Below the pieces are notes generated by a model. That model worked only from the letters and a program-made list of their open reading frames with translations, was not told the DNA's origin and did no database searches. From Bacteroidales bacterium (GTDB lineage: Bacteria; Bacteroidota; Bacteroidia; Bacteroidales; SM23-62): a stretch of 17,327 nucleotides of DNA. Numbering within the stretch: the first letter of the stretch is position 1; the number at the start of each line of letters is the position of its first letter. Location of the stretch: assembly GCA_016783865.1 (NCBI GenBank), contig JADHVS010000085.1, positions 1 to 17,327 of the forward strand, given 5' to 3'. Of this stretch, positions 11,734 through 17,327 are shown in pieces. The position numbers and the translations under genes are program-made.

Positions 11734-11910
11734 CATGGTAGTCATGAAAGTGATGAAGGTGATGACGTGATGGGAGTGATGAGGTGTATTTTTTTTTACC
11801 ACTCCGTCACTCGCTGCGCTCGTGCCACCCCTCCTTAAAGAAGGAGGGAAAATGTTTAAGATTCGCTCTTCGCTTTTAATTGTTAATTCCTCATTCCTCA
11901 TTCCTCATTC
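11734..11910. repeat. Mixed repeat block downstream of cysD
   Basis: GTCATGAAAGTGATGAAGG-type words (11734-11787), a T run, a GTCACTCGCTGCGCTCGTG hairpin element (11799-11848) and ATTCCTC heptamers (11886-11909) that abut the cysD stop codon at 11911. No gene is visible. Confidence 0.75.
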
Positions 11911-12819
11911 TCAGAAGTATCCCTCACGTTTTTTCTGCTCCATAGATGCCTCCTGGTCAAAGTCGATGACCCGGGTCGTTCTCTCGGATTTGGTCACGGT
12001 CATCATCTCTTCGACGATCTTTTCGATGGTGTCGGCACCGGACTCCACGGCGCCGGTGAGGGGGTAGCAGCCGAGGGTGCGGAAACGGACCTTTTTCATG
12101 AAGCTCTTTTTGCGCAGTTCTTCCGGCATCCGGTCGTCGTCGACCAGGATGAGGTTGCCGTCCACCTCTACCACTTCGCGCTCTTTGGCATAGTAGAGAG
12201 GTACAATGGGGATCTGTTCCAGCCGTACGTATTGCCACACATCCAGCTCGGTCCAGTTGCTGAGAGGGAAGACGCGGATCGACTCCCCTTTGTGCACCTT
12301 GGCGTTGTAAAGGTTCCATAATTCGGGACGCTGGTTCTTGGGGTCCCACTGGTGGTAGCGGTCGCGGAAGGAGAAGACCCGCTCCTTGGCCCGGGACTTC
12401 TCCTCATCCCGGCGGGCTCCCCCGAAAGCGGCATCGAACTTGTACTTACTAAGCCCTTCCAGAAGGGCCTGGGTCTTCATGATATCGGTATGCACCTTGC
12501 TGCCGTGAGTGAAGGGGCCAATACCCGATTCAAACCCTTTCTTATTGTAATGAACGATCAGATCCCATCCCTTCTCTCTGGCATGATTATCCCGGAATTC
12601 GATCATCTCCCGGAACTTCCATTTTGAATCAATGTGCATCAGGGGGAAAGGGACCTTTCCGGGATAAAAGGCTTTCTCGGCCAGACGTACCATCACGGAG
12701 GAGTCCTTGCCGATGGAGTAGAGCATCACGGGATTTTCAAATTCGGAAGCCACCTCGCGAATGATGTGGATGGATTCGGCTTCGAGTTCGCGGAGGTTGT
12801 TCAACGTATATTCTGACAT
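11911..12819 (-). CDS. cysD: Sulfate adenylyltransferase small subunit
   Basis: A 302-residue PP-loop ATP pyrophosphatase subunit that, activated by CysN GTP hydrolysis, forms adenosine 5'-phosphosulfate. It has [18 protein letters not shown] near residues 34-51 (PP-loop SxGKDS), [36 protein letters not shown], and the C-terminal [17 protein letters not shown], all diagnostic. Start chosen at ATG 12817-12819 ([12 protein letters not shown]), which matches the normal beginning. A longer frame to 12876 would add 19 residues translated from the heptamer array and is unlikely. cysNC is the functional partner, 960 bp downstream beyond the mazEF-like pair and repeats. Confidence 0.95.
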   Translation of the reverse strand: MSEYTLNNLRELEAESIHIIREVASEFENPVMLYSIGKDSSVMVRLAEKAFYPGKVPFPLMHIDSKWKFREMIEFRDNHAREKGWDLIVHYNKKGFESGIGPFTHGSKVHTDIMKTQALLEGLSKYKFDAAFGGARRDEEKSRAKERVFSFRDRYHQWDPKNQRPELWNLYNAKVHKGESIRVFPLSNWTELDVWQYVRLEQIPIVPLYYAKEREVVEVDGNLILVDDDRMPEELRKKSFMKKVRFRTLGCYPLTGAVESGADTIEKIVEEMMTVTKSERTTRVIDFDQEASMEQKKREGYF

Positions 12820-12832
12820 ACAAGGATTGTTT

Positions 12833-12951
12833 CTAGTTGCTTGTTGCTGGTTGCTAGTTAATTCCTTATTCCTCATTCCTCATTCCTCATTCCCTATTCT
12901 GTTATCCGGCATCGCGTATCTCGTATCGCGCATCGCGTATCGCACATCAGC
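12833..12951. repeat. Heptamer array with drifting unit (17 units in register)
   Basis: Seventeen 7-mers without phase slip: CTAGTTG, CTTGTTG, CTGGTTG, CTAGTTA; then ATTCCTT and ATTCCTC units (12861-12888); then ATTCCCT, ATTCTGT, TATCCGG; then CATCGCG, TATCTCG, TATCGCG, CATCGCG, TATCGCA, CATCAGC. It fills the gap upstream of cysD from 14 bp before its start codon to the stop codon of the next gene (12947-12949), which lies inside the last unit. Confidence 0.9.
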
Positions 12952-13273
12952 GCTTATTCCTCGCTGCAATGGCAAATTTCATGAAATAGGATTCAATGGA
13001 CGGATCGTCGTGTACATACAGAGCTTGCAGAAATTGATCTTTGGCACGCAATACCTCTCTGGTTCTGTACGATTTTTTTGAAATAAGCAGTTCAACCGTT
13101 GCATCAAACAAATCCAAGGCACGGATTAAAGCCGGTTCAAAATTATCACCCCGTTGCTTCAGTTTCAATGTTCTCCCAACTTCGCTGCCGATATTCCCCA
13201 TCTGTTCAAGGATGGTTAACCGTTCCCACCGCTCACGGTCAATCGCATAGGGAGGTGTGTTAACTTTATTCAT
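12947..13273 (-). CDS. Conserved small protein encoded with DUF5674
   Basis: A 108-residue protein, probably all-helical, with RERWERLTILEQMGNIGSEV at about residues 13-32 and RALDLFDATVELLISKK near 70-86. I recognise the WEKL.I.EQM.NIGSEV pattern from small uncharacterised proteins commonly encoded next to DUF5674 genes, but know of no function. It follows the DUF5674 gene with an 8-bp gap, so the two are co-transcribed. A toxin-antitoxin-like role is suggested only by the company it keeps in this window. The stop codon lies in the heptamer array. Confidence 0.7.
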   Translation of the reverse strand: MNKVNTPPYAIDRERWERLTILEQMGNIGSEVGRTLKLKQRGDNFEPALIRALDLFDATVELLISKKSYRTREVLRAKDQFLQALYVHDDPSIESYFMKFAIAARNKR

Positions 13274-13281
13274 GAGGGAAA

Positions 13282-13623
13282 TTACATGTGAACTTTACGG
13301 TATACAAGGGCAATGATTTTTTTCCGAATCTCTTCATCTTCCACCCCTCTCGACATATTTTGCTGACGCGGGCGAATGTTGATCATGGAATCGAATTCAA
13401 CAAATTCATCTGATCCATAGTTGAGCGGATAGAGATTGATGCCCCACAAATCATGCTGCTGTGATCCCTGTTCAAGCAGATACTGCTCCTGATCCACATG
13501 TAATTCCGCATCCACAACCAGGATGTCACGGTTCAGATCAACCACTGCTTTGACCAGATTTCCATACATGGATGTGGCCATTTCGGTAAGTTCAGCGACC
13601 GTTATATCAGCGATTTCTTTCAT
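13282..13623 (-). CDS. DUF5674 family protein
   Basis: About 113 residues. YGNLVKAVVDLNRDILVVDA, then ELHVDQEQYLLEQGSQQHDL and WGINLYPLNYG, then FDSMINIRPRQQNMSRGVED and EEIRKKIIALV match DUF5674, a small family of unknown function. Start: ATG at 13621-13623 (MKEIADITV) is preferred over the ATG at 13636-13638, because the latter sits only 1 bp from a strong -7 box (13640-13647) and would lie at or before the transcription start; the shorter start also fits the family length. The next gene (12947-13273) belongs to the same unit. Confidence 0.8.
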   Translation of the reverse strand: MKEIADITVAELTEMATSMYGNLVKAVVDLNRDILVVDAELHVDQEQYLLEQGSQQHDLWGINLYPLNYGSDEFVEFDSMINIRPRQQNMSRGVEDEEIRKKIIALVYRKVHM

Positions 13624-13639
13624 TGGCTCTACTTTCATG

Positions 13640-13647
13640 CAAAGGTA
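13640..13647 (-). promoter_or_regulatory. Putative -7 box for the DUF5674 pair
   Basis: TACCTTTG on the minus strand matches TAnnTTTG exactly. No clear TTTG box lies about 20 bp upstream; that position falls in a CATGGAGT repeat. It decides the start of the DUF5674 gene (see that entry). Confidence 0.45.
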
Positions 13648-13657
13648 TGTACAAAGT

Positions 13658-13701
13658 CATGGAGTCATGGAGTCATGAAGGTGATGAATTCCTCATTCCT
13701 C
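13658..13701. repeat. CATGGAGT octamers and ATTCCTC heptamers containing a stop codon
   Basis: CATGGAGT, CATGGAGT, CATGAAGG, then ATTCCTC, ATTCCTC. On the minus strand the last units read GAGGAATGAGGAAT and provide the final Glu-Glu codons and TGA stop (13693-13695) of the AbiEii-type gene. Confidence 0.8.
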
Positions 13702-14316
13702 AATGTACAGATCTATCGCCTTCTCAATCAGGAACTCTCTGATCTCTTCTTCGGGGATAGGCAAACCCATGTACTCAATGGCTTCGGAATAATTTATATC
13801 GTTGAAGAAACAAACCTGAGCCCTGAAAAGCTTTTCAGAGAATAGTTGGTCAAAGATCTCTTCAGCCCGTTCAGAGATTTGTTTGATTGTGAAGTGATCC
13901 CTGAGGATGAAAAAGAGATCCACATAGTCCTTCCATTTGGATCGTCGCCCGAGTGCATAGGCTTTCATCGCAGCCAGATCGATCAGGGAAGGCATCCGGA
14001 TGCTATCCTCGAAGAGATCTTGAGCCTGAACCGGAAAGGGATACTCGTAAAAAGTAAATTTTACATCATGAATGGTCACATTCAGTTGTTCGGTTACCCG
14101 GCGTGTGATCTCATACGGAAAGCCGAATACTGCCAGCTTGTTTACAATGCTTTTCGGCCGGATGGGAGAATGCTTGAACAGATCAAAATCAACGGATCTC
14201 CGGTGGCCAATATGCAGTGCGATAGCGGTTCCTCCAACCAAAATAAACTCCCGTTTAAACACCTTTAACAGAGGAAGCAATTCGACCTGAGTTGCGGTTA
14301 AGATCTCCTTATGCAT
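13693..14316 (-). CDS. AbiEii-type nucleotidyltransferase toxin, second system
   Basis: A 207-residue protein with the AbiEii core: GGTAIALHIGHRRSVDFDLF at residues 28-47 (GGTA plus R-x-S-x-D-x-D), a YEYPF segment near 92, and LIDLAAMKAYALGRRSKWKD then YVDLFFILRDHF near 111-138, the family's distal motif. Predicted to modify a cellular RNA or protein by nucleotidyl transfer when not neutralised. Distinct from the 238-residue protein at 4847-5563: little identity outside the motifs. Its start overlaps the small upstream gene by 8 bp. The C-terminal ...IEE and stop come from the ATTCCTC array, so the original end may have been altered. Confidence 0.87.
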   Translation of the reverse strand: MHKEILTATQVELLPLLKVFKREFILVGGTAIALHIGHRRSVDFDLFKHSPIRPKSIVNKLAVFGFPYEITRRVTEQLNVTIHDVKFTFYEYPFPVQAQDLFEDSIRMPSLIDLAAMKAYALGRRSKWKDYVDLFFILRDHFTIKQISERAEEIFDQLFSEKLFRAQVCFFNDINYSEAIEYMGLPIPEEEIREFLIEKAIDLYIEE

Positions 14317-14581
14317 GGCGGGAAAAGAAGAGAGAGAAATAATGATGGATCTCGGGAAAATAATTCAATTTTTTACGTCCTTCAGCGCCGAAAAAGACTT
14401 TTGAAACACGTTCCATTCCCATCAGATTGATTAGCTTCAGAATGTCATCCAAACTGGCATAATTCAGGATGGTTTCCACCAGGAACTCCTCGCTGATCTC
14501 CTCTTTTTTATCTTCCGGGGTGTACCAGAAGAGGGAACTATGCTCGCGGATAAAGGCTTTTATTTCGGGGGAATGTTCCAC
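14309..14581 (-). CDS. Small partner of the second AbiEii-type toxin (putative antitoxin)
   Basis: A 90-residue protein from a GTG start at 14579-14581, with HSSLFWYTPEDKKEEISEEF, then LVETILNYASLDDILKLINL and a terminal YFPEIHHYFSLFFSRH. The LFWY...lVE.iLNYgs...FF pattern resembles DUF6922-like small proteins encoded ahead of AbiEii genes (from memory). It occupies the same place as the 5526-5828 gene in the first system. The antitoxin role is inferred from order and overlap. A short inverted repeat TTCCA/TGGAA (14577-14589) covers the start codon. Confidence 0.65.
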   Translation of the reverse strand: MEHSPEIKAFIREHSSLFWYTPEDKKEEISEEFLVETILNYASLDDILKLINLMGMERVSKVFFGAEGRKKLNYFPEIHHYFSLFFSRHA

Positions 14582-14621
14582 AATTGGAATGAGGAATAAG
14601 GATCACATCCGGCATCCCGCC

Positions 14622-14742
14622 TCAGCTTTCCCTGATTTCAGTGATAAAGTGCAGAAAGAGCGGGAGCTTGTTTTTCAGGATGTTATAAATGATCTCCAGG
14701 TCAATCCGTTCGCTTTGCTTCAATGATCCCATTGTACTTCAT
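14622..14742 (-). pseudogene. hepT with internal deletion
   Basis: It starts MKYNGIIEAK, the same ten residues as the intact HepT at 7222-7626, and overlaps mntA by 23 bp in the same way. The sequence then jumps directly to codons for ERIDLEIIYNILKNKLPLFL and HFITEIRES, equivalent to the intact protein from residue 106 on, in a different frame, stopping at 14622-14624. The first frame itself stops after MKYNGIIEAKRTD. Roughly 95 residues are gone, including the R-x4-H-x-Y catalytic motif. The toxin is dead; its antitoxin gene is complete. Confidence 0.85.
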
Positions 14743-15130
14743 AGCCTCTGTATAGTAATTGTTTCTTCATCCAGGCAATCGTATCCTCATATTCCCGGCA
14801 GGTAAGTGAATACCAGGCAGCATAGTGATCCATGGCTTCATCGCGGATAAAAAGTTCCCTCCCCGTCAGCGCTTCAAATGCCAATTGTTCCCCGGCATCA
14901 TTCAACAGGGTCAGATCGCAGGAGATCCTTGGCACGACGGCTTCAACCACCCCGATGATCCGTGGGATCAATTCAGCACGTTTCGAGGGGTCCTCCAGCC
15001 AGACGGCCAGATCGATGTCCGCTCCTTCCCTGACTTCGCCATCCTGTGACGATCCAAACAGGAACGCAAAACATATTTCGGGAAACCGGCTTTTGAGATC
15101 TGAAGCAAGATTTTGAATAGCTATGTTCAC
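14720..15130 (-). CDS. mntA: MntA-type nucleotidyltransferase antitoxin (intact)
   Basis: A 136-residue minimal nucleotidyltransferase with an exact GS-x10-DxD motif: FLFGSSQDGEVREGADIDLA, Gly26-Ser27, Asp38, Asp40. In the characterised system MntA AMPylates the HepT tyrosine. The hepT gene overlapping its end is internally deleted, so here it is an orphan. Because it is about 80% identical by eye to the start-less MntA at 7604-7993, whose HepT is intact, it might act on that toxin in trans. A good promoter lies upstream, partly inside the SLC13 transporter gene. Confidence 0.88.
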   Translation of the reverse strand: MNIAIQNLASDLKSRFPEICFAFLFGSSQDGEVREGADIDLAVWLEDPSKRAELIPRIIGVVEAVVPRISCDLTLLNDAGEQLAFEALTGRELFIRDEAMDHYAAWYSLTCREYEDTIAWMKKQLLYRGYEVQWDH

Positions 15131-15156
15131 TTTTCTGTAAGCGTTTGCTTTGAATA

Positions 15157-15186
15157 CAAAGTTACGGAATTTTGTCAGTATCCAAA
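15157..15186 (-). promoter_or_regulatory. Putative promoter of mntA
   Basis: On the minus strand TAACTTTG (15157-15164) matches TAnnTTTG. TTTG (15183-15186) lies 18 bp further upstream, slightly short of the usual 19-21, within the last codons of the transporter gene. It would give a leader of roughly 20 nt before the ATG at 15130. Confidence 0.5.
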
Positions 15187-16932
15187 GACGAGCTTCAAAA
15201 TCACAATCGTCGCCACCAGGTACATCAACGATAACGGAAATCCTACCCGGATGTAGTCCCTGAACTTATAGCCGCCCGGTCCATAGACCATCAGGTTGGT
15301 CTGGTAGCCGAAAGGAGTCATGAATTCAGCAGAGGCGGCGTAGGCGATGGCGAGGATGAAGGGTTTGAAGTTGTCAGCTCCCAGTTCGGTAGCGGCAGCC
15401 AGGGCGATGGGGAAGGTAACCGCAACAGCCGCGGCATTGGTAACAAACATCGAGATGATGTTGGTGATCACATAGAGGCTGATCATCACTACCAGGGAAT
15501 TATCGCGGGCAAAGCTGATGATGTAGTCGGCCATTTGGGTGGCCAGCCCGGAATTGAAGATGGCTTTCCCGATGGCCAGGGCTAAGACGAGGAGGAAAAA
15601 AAGATTGAAATCGAGGGTCCGGCGGACGTCGGTGAGCTTGATCATGTTGGTCATGGCAATGAATCCGATCACGCAGAGCAGCCCGATGAAGAGGGGGAGG
15701 ATCTTGACCGCCGACAGGGTGAAAGCAGCCAGGAGGATGATGTAGAATACGGTGACCTTCCACCCTTCCAGCCGTTCGATCTGCTTGACGCGCGTGACCA
15801 CCTGGATGTCCTGGTCGGCATCGGACGGGAAGTTCTTGCCGGTCACCAGCAGCAGCAGATCGCCCGCCTTCAGTTTGATCTCCCCGAGCTTCCCCCGGAG
15901 TTTTTCGCTGTTCCGCTGGATGGCAATGATGGCGGCATCGTAGTGCAGCCGGAACTGGAATCCTTTGGCCGTTTGGTTGTGCAGCTTGGAGTTGTCGGGG
16001 ATCACCGCCTCCACGATATTATTTTGCGGTTGGTTGATCATCTTGGTGCCATAGGGCAGGATCAGGTCTTTCGTCCCCTGGACCAGTTCGATGATCCTAT
16101 CCGTATTACCCGAGAAGAAAAGGCAGTCATTTTTATGGATCACCTCTTTTGGAGATACGGGTGAAATAACCTCTTTATTCCGCAGGATCTGGACCAGGTA
16201 AAGGTCGTTCAGGTTGCGCAATCCGGCCTCTTCGATGGTTTTTCCCGTGAAATTGGAAAGGGGAGGAACGATGGTCTCGGTGAGGTATTCCCGGCTCTTT
16301 TCATCGTACTGGCTCAGGGCATTATCCCGTTTGGGCAGCCATCTGGATCCAATGAAGATGAGGTACAACGTGCCCAGGATCGTCACAGGGATCCCCACGT
16401 AAATAAAGTCTAAGAGGTGCAGGGAAGGCAATCCCGATTCGATGGCCAATCCGTTGACAACCAGGTTGGTGGATGTGCCGATGAGGGTGATAGTGCCTCC
16501 CATCAGGGCGGCATAGGAGAGGGGGAGCAGTACCTTGGAAGGGGAGATCCCCTTTTTGCGGGCCCAGTCGTAGACAAAGGGCATCATGAATGCTACCAGC
16601 GGAGTATTGTTGATCCAGCCGGAGAAAAAGGCGACGCCTGTCGTCAGCCGGGTAAGAAACTTCTTATAGGTAAGGTTGGGCCGGAGCAGTCTGTTCAGCA
16701 CAAAACCGATAATCGCCGTCTTCTTGATCACCTCACTGATGATGATCAGCAACAGAATCAGGATGATGCTCTCGTTGGAAAGGCCGTGCAGGATATCCTG
16801 GATGCTGATGATGCCCGAGAAGTAGAAGATCACCACCGCCAATAAAAAGATCAGCGACGGCTGGCTCCACTCCTGGTAGAGGGCTACCAGCATGAAGATG
16901 ACGACGACGATGACGATGTAGATCTCGATCAA
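15175..16932 (-). CDS. SLC13/DASS-family transporter with central RCK_C domains (putative sulfate importer)
   Basis: A 585-residue inner-membrane protein. Membrane segments occupy residues 1-197 and 393-585. In between, two TrkA-C/RCK_C domains (about 216-296 and 302-380; LNDLYLVQILRNKEVISPVS and KLKAGDLLLLVTG are visible) face the cytoplasm. DASS hallmarks are WINNTPLVAFMMP at 106-118, GTSTNLVVNG at 152-161, VTNAAAVAVTFPIALAA at 497-513 and TPFGYQTNLMVYGPGGY at 539-555. Members with this domain order are usually sodium-coupled anion (sulfate) importers. The nearby cysD and cysNC support sulfate as substrate, but the substrate is inferred. Start is TTG at 16930-16932, directly after an in-frame TAA; no upstream alternative exists. 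Confidence 0.9.
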   Translation of the reverse strand: MIEIYIVIVVVIFMLVALYQEWSQPSLIFLLAVVIFYFSGIISIQDILHGLSNESIILILLLIIISEVIKKTAIIGFVLNRLLRPNLTYKKFLTRLTTGVAFFSGWINNTPLVAFMMPFVYDWARKKGISPSKVLLPLSYAALMGGTITLIGTSTNLVVNGLAIESGLPSLHLLDFIYVGIPVTILGTLYLIFIGSRWLPKRDNALSQYDEKSREYLTETIVPPLSNFTGKTIEEAGLRNLNDLYLVQILRNKEVISPVSPKEVIHKNDCLFFSGNTDRIIELVQGTKDLILPYGTKMINQPQNNIVEAVIPDNSKLHNQTAKGFQFRLHYDAAIIAIQRNSEKLRGKLGEIKLKAGDLLLLVTGKNFPSDADQDIQVVTRVKQIERLEGWKVTVFYIILLAAFTLSAVKILPLFIGLLCVIGFIAMTNMIKLTDVRRTLDFNLFFLLVLALAIGKAIFNSGLATQMADYIISFARDNSLVVMISLYVITNIISMFVTNAAAVAVTFPIALAAATELGADNFKPFILAIAYAASAEFMTPFGYQTNLMVYGPGGYKFRDYIRVGFPLSLMYLVATIVILKLVFGY

Positions 16933-17126
16933 TTAAGAATTACGATTTTATTAGTCGAAGGTATAACCTTTTGGGGTTTTCATGCAAGGAATTACCACAT
17001 TAGGCACAATAGGGCACAGTAGTTCTAATGTGTTCTATGTGTCTATTGTGGTGTAGAAATGGCACAGCTTCGCCCGGTGAGTCCCAGTTGAAACCTAGCG
17101 CATTCCTCATTCCTCATTCTCCATTC
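16933..17126. repeat. Intergenic repeats upstream of the transporter
   Basis: It contains an imperfect inverted repeat (CACATTA at 16996-17002 with TAATGTG at 17026-17032; CACAATAG at 17005-17012 with CTATTGTG at 17043-17050), CTTCGCCCGGTGAGTC words near 17057-17074 and ATTCCTC heptamers (17102-17122) that abut the stop codon of the antiterminator gene. A weak -7-like TACCTTCG (complement near 16953) could serve the transporter gene. No gene is visible. Confidence 0.6.
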
Positions 17127-17327
17127 TTACCAAAACCTCTTATACCTCTCCTCCTTCTCTTTCCTCTCTTTCACTATATTCTCCGGCAGCTTCTCCAACA
17201 GCAGCGGAGAGATCGTTACAGAGAGCACCGTCTCCAGGTGGTCAATCCGGATGATCACCTTTTTATTTCCTGCCAAAGAAATCAATTCCCCGATGGTTCC
17301 GATAAGGGGTCCGGCCGTCACTTTTAC
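17127..17327 (-). CDS. NusG-like (UpxY-type) transcription antiterminator, C-terminal end
   Basis: The last 66 codons of a gene that continues beyond the window. VKVTAGPLIGTIGELISLAG followed by KKVIIRIDHLETVLSVTISP is the KOW domain of NusG-family proteins; a strongly charged tail (ERKEKEERYKRFW) follows. In Bacteroidota, NusG paralogues of the UpxY type head capsular or exopolysaccharide operons and keep polymerase elongating through them. Because the N-terminal domain is outside the window, assignment as UpxY rather than another NusG paralogue rests on divergence from housekeeping NusG and on the nearby sugar-nucleotide genes. Confidence 0.75.
   Translation of the reverse strand, partial: VKVTAGPLIGTIGELISLAGNKKVIIRIDHLETVLSVTISPLLLEKLPENIVKERKEKEERYKRFW

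Noticed and set aside
11734..11848. Insertion-sequence ends
   Set aside because: Repeats here are short words and a hairpin element; no transposase, no long terminal inverted repeats and no target duplication are visible.
12820..12876. N-terminal extension of CysD to 12876
   Set aside because: The extra 19 residues are translated from the heptamer array; homologues begin near MSEYTLNNL.
16417..16845. A 142-codon open frame on the plus strand
   Set aside because: Antisense to conserved transmembrane segments of the SLC13 transporter; charged low-complexity product with no domain.

Overview
The window looks like an accessory stretch of a Bacteroidota chromosome. Three things point that way: -7 boxes of the form TAnnTTTG, in the best case with an upstream TTTG at the expected spacing; little sign of Shine-Dalgarno sites; and a NusG/UpxY-like antiterminator C-terminus at the right edge. 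All convincing genes lie on the minus strand. I see no rRNA, tRNA, transposase, integrase or CRISPR array.

Layout, left to right. (1) 1-778: 5' two-thirds of a GDP-mannose 4,6-dehydratase gene (gmd copy 1, cut by the window edge). (2) 779-6003: a 5.2-kb block of small modules: remnants of a P-loop ATPase and a four-helix-bundle gene, an intact hicBA pair, an MNT nucleotidyltransferase with a HEPN remnant, a DUF2283 gene with a truncated nuclease-like partner, an intact four-helix-bundle gene, an MNT gene with an internally deleted HEPN gene held between two 189-bp direct repeats, and an AbiEii-type nucleotidyltransferase with its small partner. (3) 6004-7053: complete gmd copy 2, colinear with copy 1. 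(4) 7222-8943: a HepT/MntA pair whose mntA has lost its start, another deleted four-helix-bundle gene and a hicBA remnant. (5) 8956-12819: cysNC and cysD (ATP sulfurylase plus a fused APS-kinase-like domain) with a MazEF-like pair between them. (6) 12947-15130: a DUF5674 pair, a second AbiEii-type pair, and an intact mntA next to an internally deleted hepT. (7) 15175-16932: an SLC13/DASS transporter with central RCK_C domains, plausibly the sulfate importer feeding CysDN. (8) 17127-17327: the C-terminus of the antiterminator. Sulfate uptake and activation beside GDP-deoxymannose synthesis and an antiterminator would fit a surface-polysaccharide neighbourhood, possibly with sulfated sugars; that link is inference.

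The most unusual feature is what lies between and sometimes inside the genes. Nearly every gap is filled by short-period arrays, mostly 7 bp (8 bp in one family), whose unit drifts stepwise into a different unit while the register is kept: 20 heptamers at 783-922, 17 at 12833-12951, 17 at 9991-10109. The last lies inside cysN and encodes about 40 extra residues in frame; a second short array encodes part of the CysN-CysC linker. Arrays also run up to stop codons, supply one stop codon, and have replaced the 5' ends of two genes. They resemble the heptanucleotide STRR repeats described in cyanobacteria, but the stepwise drift and the coding insertions look worth pursuing. A second recurring pattern is genes that keep both ends but have lost the middle, notably the HEPN toxins beside largely intact nucleotidyltransferase antitoxins.
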